From contig JANXTP010000099.1 in assembly GCA_025352345.1 (NCBI GenBank), forward strand, positions 1-12,991: a DNA stretch of 12,991 nt. The letters are read 5' to 3'. Origin of the DNA: Burkholderiales bacterium. GTDB lineage: Bacteria; Pseudomonadota; Gammaproteobacteria; Burkholderiales; Burkholderiaceae_C. How positions within the stretch are numbered: the first letter of the stretch is position 1; every line of letters begins with the position of its first letter. A program made the position numbers and the translations under genes. The notes under the pieces are model-generated. The model saw nothing but the letters and a program-made list of their open reading frames with translations. It had not been told where the DNA came from and did not search any database. Below, one piece after another: positions 8,547 to 12,991 of this stretch.

Positions 8547-8939
8547 ATGAACGAACCCGCCTCGCGTCCGCCCACGGCCAGCGTCCCTGCACTGGCGGGC
8601 AGCCGCCCGAGCGTGATTCAGTTGGTGTTTCGCGAGAAGGGTGCGCTCTACGCTGCCTACATTCCGCTGCTGAGCGAAGGCGGGCTGTTCGTGCCCACCA
8701 CCCGCGAGTACCGGCTCGGCGAAGACATCTACCTGCTGCTGTCGTTGCCGGAAGACAACCAGCGCTACCCGGTGGCCGGCAAGGTGGCATGGATCACACC
8801 GGCCAATGCCTCCGGTGGACGCACCCAGGGCGTGGGCGTCCGCTTTCCGACCGACGAGAAGACGCGTGTGCTGCGTCTGCGGATCGAAGAGCTGCTGGGC
8901 ACCTCGATCTCGTCATCGAAGCCGACCCAGACGATCTGA
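8547..8939 (+). CDS. pilZ: PilZ-domain type IV pilus protein
   Basis: This is a 130-aa cytoplasmic PilZ-domain protein. The core runs from about residue 25 (IQLVFREKGALYAAYIPLL) through SEGGLFVPTTREYRLGEDIYLLLSLPE and YPVAGKVAWITP to QGVGVRFP. Its position between holB and tatD matches the original pilZ of Pseudomonas, which is needed for type IV pilus biogenesis. The Arg-x3-Arg pattern used by c-di-GMP-binding PilZ domains is not seen, which fits the stand-alone PilZ class that acts through partner proteins (PilB/FimX-type) rather than by binding the nucleotide. GAGGG at 8541-8545 overlaps the holB stop and lies only 1-2 nt from the ATG, so translation probably depends on coupling to holB. 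Confidence 0.9.
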   Translation: MNEPASRPPTASVPALAGSRPSVIQLVFREKGALYAAYIPLLSEGGLFVPTTREYRLGEDIYLLLSLPEDNQRYPVAGKVAWITPANASGGRTQGVGVRFPTDEKTRVLRLRIEELLGTSISSSKPTQTI

Positions 8940-8943
8940 CGTG

Positions 8944-8962
8944 GCAGCGGCTGGCCCGCTGC
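8944..8962 (+). other. Hairpin between pilZ and tatD
   Basis: GCAGCGG (8944-8950) pairs perfectly with CCGCTGC (8956-8962) around a 5-nt loop, starting 5 nt after the pilZ stop and ending 10 nt before the tatD ATG. No U-tract follows, so it is not a standard terminator. It may be an RNA processing or translation-tuning element, or chance in GC-rich DNA. Confidence 0.4.
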
Positions 8963-8972
8963 ACAGCGCACG

Positions 8973-9770
8973 ATGTACGTCGATTCCCACTGCCACCTGA
9001 GTTATACCGAGTTAACTGATCGGCTGGCTGACATCCGCGCCGACATGCAGGCCGCCGGGGTGGGGCGGGCGCTGTGCATCTGCACCACGCTGGAAGAGTT
9101 CGATCGGGTCCATGCACTGGCGCTGGCGCACGACAACTTCTGGGCCAGCGTCGGTGTGCATCCCGACAACGAAGGCGTTCGGGAGCCGACGCTCGATGAC
9201 CTGCTCAGCCGAGCGACGCTGCCACGCGTGGTCGCGCTGGGCGAAACCGGGCTCGACTACTACCGACTGAACGGCCGCTCGGTGGCTGACATGGAATGGC
9301 AGCGCAAGCGCTTTCGCGTTCACATCCGTGCGGCTCACCACACCGGTTTGCCGCTGGTGATCCACACCCGCAGCGCGTCGCGCGACACGATTGACGTGTT
9401 GACCGCCGAGGGCGAACGCCGTGTCGGCGGCGTGTTCCACTGCTTCACCGAAACCCTGGACGTCGCCCGGGCGGCGCTCGATCTGGGCTTCTACATCTCG
9501 TTCTCGGGCATCCTGACCTTCAAGAATGCACGTGACCTGCGCGACGTGGCCACCTTCGTACCGCTGGACCGCTGCCTGATCGAAACCGACAGCCCCTACC
9601 TGGCGCCGGCGCCGTTTCGCGGCAAGACCAACACGCCGGCGCTGTTGCCGTGGGTGGCGAAACAGATGGCCGAGCTGAAGGGTGTCAGCGTCGAAGAGAT
9701 TGGCCGCGTCACCACCGCCAACTTCGAGTCGCTGTTCAAGATCTCTCCGATTGAGCTCGATGAAAAATAG
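8973..9770 (+). CDS. tatD: TatD-family metal-dependent hydrolase
   Basis: The 265-aa cytoplasmic TIM-barrel metal hydrolase belongs to the TatD/YcfH family, whose members act as 3'-5' DNA/RNA exonucleases or deoxyribonucleases and are linked to DNA repair. Metal and catalytic positions are all present: DSHCHL (His6, His8), GETGLDYY (Glu91), VIHTRS (His131), FHCF (His156) and ETDSPYLAP (Asp206). The length is normal. YcfH lies next to holB in E. coli, and the same order here (with pilZ between) makes the YcfH branch most likely; the symbol tatD is used in the broad sense. There is no clear Shine-Dalgarno before the ATG at 8973, and a hairpin lies just upstream. The 3' end overlaps the ankyrin gene by 11 nt. 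Confidence 0.92.
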   Translation: MYVDSHCHLSYTELTDRLADIRADMQAAGVGRALCICTTLEEFDRVHALALAHDNFWASVGVHPDNEGVREPTLDDLLSRATLPRVVALGETGLDYYRLNGRSVADMEWQRKRFRVHIRAAHHTGLPLVIHTRSASRDTIDVLTAEGERRVGGVFHCFTETLDVARAALDLGFYISFSGILTFKNARDLRDVATFVPLDRCLIETDSPYLAPAPFRGKTNTPALLPWVAKQMAELKGVSVEEIGRVTTANFESLFKISPIELDEK

Positions 9771-10410
9771 CAGAAATTACTTTCGATTCATCATCTATCT
9801 GTTTGTTTTTATTTGTATTGTTCCAGCGATAGCGGGAACCTACGATGACTTCTTCACCGCCATCAAACGGGACCATCGCCACACCGTTGAAGCGCTGTTG
9901 AAAGAAGGTTTCGACCCGAACACGGTCGATGAGACCGGCCAGCCCGGCATCATCGCGGCGCTGCTCAACGAGTCTTACGAGGCTGCCGACGCGTTGGCCG
10001 CAAGCGACGTGCTGCAACTGGAAGCTGCCAATCGGTCGGGAGAAACCGCGTTGATGATGGCCAGCCTGCGCGGCCAGACGGGCCTGGTTCAGCGGCTGCT
10101 GCAACGCGGCGCCGCCGTCAACCGGCCGGGCTGGTCGCCTTTGCACTATGCCGCCACTGCACCCGACGAAGCGCCGATGAGGCTGCTGCTGGCCCATGGC
10201 GCCGCGGTCGATGCCCGTTCACCGAACGGAACGACACCGCTGATGATGGCGGCTGACTACGGGCCATCGGTGTGCGTTGACTTGCTGCTGGCGGCCGGCG
10301 CCAGGGTCGATCTGAAAAACGACCTGGGGCTGACGGCCATGGACTTCGCCAGGCAGCGCGGCCGCGACCGGCTGGCAGACCAGCTCGGCAAGCTGCTGCA
10401 GAGACTGTGA
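9760..10410 (+). CDS. Exported ankyrin-repeat protein
   Basis: The 216-aa product has a signal peptide at residues 1-25 (basic start, then FIIYLFVFICIVPAIA, probable cleavage AIA-GT), so a periplasmic location is likely. The rest is ankyrin repeats. Clear units are at SGETALMMASLRGQTGLVQRL, GWSPLHYAATAPDEAPMRLLLAHGAAVDARS, GTTPLMMAADYGPSVCVDLLLAAGARVDLKN and LGLTAMDFARQRGRDRLADQL, plus a weaker pair near residues 28-80, about five to six in all. Ankyrin repeats bind proteins; no enzymatic domain is present and the partner is unknown. The ATG at 9760 lies 11 nt inside tatD; the frame is open further back but without a signal peptide. The first 70 nt are strikingly AT-rich with rare codons (AGA, ATT, TGT) compared with the flanking sequence. 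Confidence 0.85.
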   Translation: MKNSRNYFRFIIYLFVFICIVPAIAGTYDDFFTAIKRDHRHTVEALLKEGFDPNTVDETGQPGIIAALLNESYEAADALAASDVLQLEAANRSGETALMMASLRGQTGLVQRLLQRGAAVNRPGWSPLHYAATAPDEAPMRLLLAHGAAVDARSPNGTTPLMMAADYGPSVCVDLLLAAGARVDLKNDLGLTAMDFARQRGRDRLADQLGKLLQRL

Positions 10411-10538
10411 CACCAGCGCCGACGAACTGCAGCCGGGATGGCTTGTCAGCGCGCTTCTGACGCGATTGATGGCAGCAGGACGACTTGTCATCCGATGCAG
10501 CGAAATTACAGTGGGTTCCTTCATTCGAGGATCCCGCG

Positions 10539-10733
10539 ATGCAAACGAGCCAACTCAGAAGCAACCCATTCGTGTTGATGACCCATCCCGAGGTCGTCCT
10601 TCAAGCCGTGGAAAAGTCGGAGTCACTGGCGCGATTGCAGGGTCAGGTCTTCAGACCCCTCGACAAGCCCATCCTCGGCAATGCACCGGCCGATGTCGCG
10701 GCCTACGACCGGCGCATCGATCAAAGCAACTGA
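10539..10733 (+). CDS. Small hypothetical protein (64 aa)
   Basis: I do not recognise a named family. The product is MQTSQLRSNPFVLMTHPEVV onward, soluble, with no signal peptide, cysteine or membrane segment. A helix is likely over about residues 17-35 (PEVVLQAVEKSESLARLQGQ), followed by a proline-containing segment RPLDKPILG and an acidic/basic tail ending in YDRRIDQSN. Support for being real: GAGG at 10527-10530 lies 8 nt before the ATG, the codon use matches its neighbours, and a hairpin follows the stop. A TTG start at 10485 would add 18 residues and is less likely. It stands alone between the ankyrin gene and the convergent puf operon, with no hint of function from context. Confidence 0.65.
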   Translation: MQTSQLRSNPFVLMTHPEVVLQAVEKSESLARLQGQVFRPLDKPILGNAPADVAAYDRRIDQSN

Positions 10734-10742
10734 TCGCTGCGG

Positions 10743-10766
10743 CCTGCCCACCGGCAGGGAGTCTTT
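10743..10766 (+). terminator. Possible weak terminator after the 64-aa gene
   Basis: CCTGCC (10743-10748) pairs with GGCAGG (10753-10758) around a 4-nt loop, 9 nt after the stop codon. The downstream tract is only GAGTCTTT, so intrinsic termination would be inefficient. Confidence 0.35.
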
Positions 10767-10872
10767 GGGGGAAGATCGCGAGGCGGACCACCCGGGGGAT
10801 GCCGGGAGCTGGGTTGCATGAATCATCCATCAGCAAACGCCATCCAGAACGCTCATCATAAATGCACGACTA

Positions 10873-10897
10873 TGTATATTATGTAAACAAATATACA
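10873..10897. promoter_or_regulatory. AT-rich inverted repeat downstream of the puf terminator
   Basis: TGTATATT (10873-10880) and AATATACA (10890-10897) form a perfect 8-bp inverted repeat with a 9-nt spacer. An overlapping TGT-N12-ACA (10882-10899) matches the spacing of PpsR/CrtJ photosynthesis repressor sites, and TATTAT (10877-10882) resembles a -10 hexamer on the plus strand. No gene start lies where a promoter here would be useful, so the role is uncertain; operator, promoter of a short RNA, or chance in AT-rich DNA are all possible. Confidence 0.35.
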
Positions 10898-10914
10898 CAG
10901 GCAGCTCACAAGGG

Positions 10915-10938
10915 AAAAGCGGCCCGGAGGCCGCTTTT
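10915..10938 (-). terminator. Rho-independent terminator of the puf operon
   Basis: A perfect 10-bp stem, AAAAGCGGCC (10915-10924) with GGCCGCTTTT (10929-10938), encloses a 4-nt loop. It lies 24 nt past the pufC stop in the minus direction, where it ends in a T-run. Because the stem itself carries A4 and T4, and TTTTGTTT follows on the plus strand, it can probably stop transcription from both sides. Confidence 0.88.
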
Positions 10939-10961
10939 GTTTGACTGTTGAATACGGTGTC

Positions 10962-12047
10962 TTATTTGGCAGCCACATCCACCGGTTTACCAGGCGCTTC
11001 TGCCACCGGGGCCGCGGCAGCTGACGCTGCCAGCGAAGGTCGCTGCGCGGCAAGCTCCGGGTAGCCCTTCAGCATGCTGACGCCATACAGCGGCTTGAAC
11101 ACGCCTTGGTGACAGGTCTGGCAGTTGGCTTTCGCCACGTCGCCAGTCGGCCCGAGTCGATGCGGCGGGAACGACTTGGCAATCGACTCCATGTACTGGT
11201 TGTTCAGGTCGCGCACCATGCGGATGCCGTACCAAGCGGTCACACGCTGCGGCGGGCTGGTTTCCCAGGACGACATCGAACGGGTGTTGTGGCAGTAGGT
11301 GCAGTTCACGCCAAGCGCAGTCGACATGTGAGTCATCAGGCTGAAGGTCCATTCAGTCTGCTTGATCGACTTGTGTGTGCCGGTGGGCAACGCTGTCGTG
11401 CCGTTGACGCGGATTTCCTCTGATCCCAGCAGGAACGGTGTGAACGGATCCTCAGGCAACGACGATCCATTCGCCACCTTCGAGGGCGTGTTCTGCCCTG
11501 CCCTGCCACCCACTAGCCCCACGCTGCGTTTTTCAGGCTCTGCCTTGAACCACACGTTGGCGGGAATGTTGTTGCCGCGGTGACAGGTGTAGCAAGTGAC
11601 GCCGGTTTCAGCCACGTGGGTCTTGTAGTCGGCGTTGATCTTGCGCGTCATCTGCAGCATCTTGCGGGCGACCACTTTCGTGTATTTGTCGTCCAGAGCG
11701 AAGTTCTCGGGGTTGTGGCAGTAAGTGCAGCCCTGCTCCGGCGCCACCCAGGCCGTCATCGATGCCATGATCCTTGAGAACTCACCAACGCTCAGGTCAT
11801 TGAGCACCTGCACGTTCTGGTACACCAACGCTGCAGCCGGGCCGCCAGGCGTTGCCGGCGCGATCGCTGCCGGCACCTGGTTCAACGGGGCTTGCGTGGC
11901 AAGCGTGCGTGGGTTGTAGATTTCCACCATGGCGGTGCCACGGTAGCCGTGTTGAACGGCTTCGATCGGCGGCCGTTCGCAGCCTGCCAGCAGCGCCGCT
12001 GCGGACAGCAAGATCAAGCGCAATGTCATCGTGAAATTCCTGTTCAT
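10962..12047 (-). CDS. pufC: Photosynthetic reaction centre tetraheme cytochrome c subunit
   Basis: The 361-aa product is the cytochrome subunit bound to the periplasmic side of the reaction centre; it passes electrons from soluble carriers to the photo-oxidised special pair. A lipoprotein signal with lipobox LLAGC gives Cys23 as the lipidated residue. Four CxxCH haem sites are at 107-111, 152-156, 249-253 and 309-313. By spacing against the Blastochloris viridis protein, Met94, Met130, Met238 and His144 are the expected sixth ligands, so all four haems look intact. The C-terminal 30 residues are an Ala/Pro-rich tail. The ATG at 12047 overlaps the pufM stop (ATGA), implying coupled translation; the frame is open far upstream but only inside pufM. 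It is the last puf gene, with a terminator 24 nt beyond. Confidence 0.97.
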   Translation of the reverse strand: MNRNFTMTLRLILLSAAALLAGCERPPIEAVQHGYRGTAMVEIYNPRTLATQAPLNQVPAAIAPATPGGPAAALVYQNVQVLNDLSVGEFSRIMASMTAWVAPEQGCTYCHNPENFALDDKYTKVVARKMLQMTRKINADYKTHVAETGVTCYTCHRGNNIPANVWFKAEPEKRSVGLVGGRAGQNTPSKVANGSSLPEDPFTPFLLGSEEIRVNGTTALPTGTHKSIKQTEWTFSLMTHMSTALGVNCTYCHNTRSMSSWETSPPQRVTAWYGIRMVRDLNNQYMESIAKSFPPHRLGPTGDVAKANCQTCHQGVFKPLYGVSMLKGYPELAAQRPSLAASAAAAPVAEAPGKPVDVAAK

Positions 12048-12991
12048 GGCTTGACTCCCTGCAGCGTTGCGGGGTCGATCACCGGGGCCCAGACGGCCGG
12101 GTACATCGGTGCGACATGGTGCTTCACCGCCCACAGATACCAGTTGTCGACCACCGTGCCAGTCAGCAGGATGCCGATGCCGCCGGTCAGCGGGGTCAAC
12201 ACCGCAAACCACCACGCCCAGCGGTGGATCGATTCCATCGTGGCGTTGAAGCCCATCGTCCAGCGCCAGAACAGTGCCGCACGTTCGGAGGCGGTGCCTC
12301 GGTCGGTGATCTGTTCGATCTCGCGCTCGCCGCCAAAACGGCTGACCGCGAGGATGGTCGCGCCGTGCATTGCGAACAGCAACGCAGAGCCATACAGGAA
12401 CGCAATCGACAGCATGTGGAACGGGTTGTAGAACAGGTTGCCGTAGCGGATCGAGAACGCCGCTGTCCAGTCCAGGTGCGGGAAGATACCGAACGGCACG
12501 CCCTCGCCCCAGTTGCCCATCAACACCGGGCGGAACAGGCCCAGCACCAGGAACAGCCAGATCGGGGACAGGAAGGCCCAGGCCACGTGGGTGCCCATGC
12601 CCAATTCCCGAGCACGCCGGTAGGTGCGCATCCACCACAGCAGGATCGACATCGTCAGGAACAGGCCGGCAATCTGCCACCAGCCGCCTTGGTTCAAAGG
12701 CGCGAGCCCCAATCCGTTGCTGGGCGCGGGTGGCTCCAGCGCCAACCAGAACAGCTGACGAATGAACTGGACAGGGTCCCAGTTCACCGACGCCAACATG
12801 TTGAAGCCCATGATGTTGATCGCGAGCGTGCCGAAAAAGATCGAGGCGAGGCCGAGGGCGCCCAGGTAGACCGGGCCGATCTGCGCATTCCCGATGCGGC
12901 CGATCAGATGAACGATCAGGGGTTCGCCGAGACGCGTGCTTTCGGTTTTGTGCTCGATGCCGTGGTGGATCGGGCCGACCGCTTGTACCGC
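12044..12991 (-). CDS. pufM: Photosynthetic reaction centre M subunit, 5'-truncated by the window edge
   Basis: PufM is an inner-membrane core subunit that, with PufL, binds the special-pair and accessory bacteriochlorophylls, bacteriopheophytin, QA and the non-haem iron. The visible 315 residues include five membrane helices and the ligand motifs GIFPHLDW (accessory bacteriochlorophyll His), NPFHMLSIAFLYGS (special-pair His and the nearby Tyr), LLFAMHGATI (iron His), REIEQITDRGT (iron Glu), FWRWTMGFN (QA-stacking Trp) and MESIHRWAWW (iron His). The frame is open to the edge; the first visible residues AVQAVGP resemble residues 10-15 of Rubrivivax PufM, so about ten residues are missing. The ATG at 12811 is internal. 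The stop overlaps the pufC start. pufL would be expected just beyond the edge. Confidence 0.97.
   Translation of the reverse strand, partial: AVQAVGPIHHGIEHKTESTRLGEPLIVHLIGRIGNAQIGPVYLGALGLASIFFGTLAINIMGFNMLASVNWDPVQFIRQLFWLALEPPAPSNGLGLAPLNQGGWWQIAGLFLTMSILLWWMRTYRRARELGMGTHVAWAFLSPIWLFLVLGLFRPVLMGNWGEGVPFGIFPHLDWTAAFSIRYGNLFYNPFHMLSIAFLYGSALLFAMHGATILAVSRFGGEREIEQITDRGTASERAALFWRWTMGFNATMESIHRWAWWFAVLTPLTGGIGILLTGTVVDNWYLWAVKHHVAPMYPAVWAPVIDPATLQGVKP

Larger units (their letters stand above)
10734..10961. other. Intergenic region between the 64-aa gene and pufC
   Basis: These 228 nt contain no credible coding frame. They hold, in order, the small hairpin after the 64-aa gene, a GC-rich stretch (10767-10820), an increasingly AT-rich segment (10821-10900) with a perfect inverted repeat, and the puf terminator hairpin. 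The AT-rich part is the lowest-GC patch of this end of the window. Confidence 0.7.

Noticed and set aside
10443..10513. TTGTCA hexamers at 10443 and 10485 as -35 elements for the 64-aa gene
   Set aside because: No credible -10 hexamer lies 16-18 nt downstream of either; not reported as promoters.
12048..12680. Upstream extension of the pufC frame (a 572-aa version)
   Set aside because: The extra 211 residues are an alternative frame of pufM. The ATG at 12047 gives a perfect lipoprotein signal and an ATGA junction.

Overview
The window looks like a chromosomal segment of a GC-rich betaproteobacterium of the order Burkholderiales, from a lineage that carries anoxygenic photosynthesis genes (Rubrivivax, Roseateles or Rhodoferax-like). 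Three things suggest this: the high-GC codon use, the housekeeping order mltG-tmk-holB-pilZ-tatD, and the 3' end of a puf operon (pufM, pufC) on the minus strand at the right edge. The genus is inferred; no rRNA or other marker is present.

Layout from left to right. (1) 1-1208 is the end of isocitrate lyase (aceA), closed by a clear terminator. (2) 1331-3501 holds two exported proteins read rightward: a creatininase-family protein with a variant metal-site signature and a YncE/YVTN-type beta-propeller. An unusual triple 15-bp repeat lies in front of the second. (3) 3505-5683 is a leftward cluster, ygfZ, a DUF4936 gene and a TANGO2/NRDE gene. It converges on the propeller gene with only 3 nt between the stop codons. 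(4) 5779-10410 is a tightly packed rightward cluster: mltG (peptidoglycan), tmk (dTMP synthesis), holB (DNA polymerase III delta'), pilZ (pilus), tatD (metal-dependent hydrolase) and an exported ankyrin-repeat protein. Several junctions overlap by 1-11 nt, so one operon is likely. (5) 10411-10961 is a sparser region with one small unrecognised 64-aa gene, a possible weak terminator, an AT-rich palindromic island and a strong hairpin terminator. (6) 10962-12991 is pufC and pufM on the minus strand, joined by an ATGA overlap. pufM runs off the right edge.

Functionally, most of the window is core metabolism and housekeeping. The right end is a border of the photosynthesis gene cluster. PufM is a core reaction-centre subunit, and PufC is the bound tetraheme cytochrome that re-reduces the oxidised special pair. 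The puf operon ends at pufC with its own terminator. No mobile element, CRISPR array, tRNA or rRNA was seen. The least explained parts are the exported creatininase/propeller pair and the short intergenic stretch between tatD/ankyrin and pufC.
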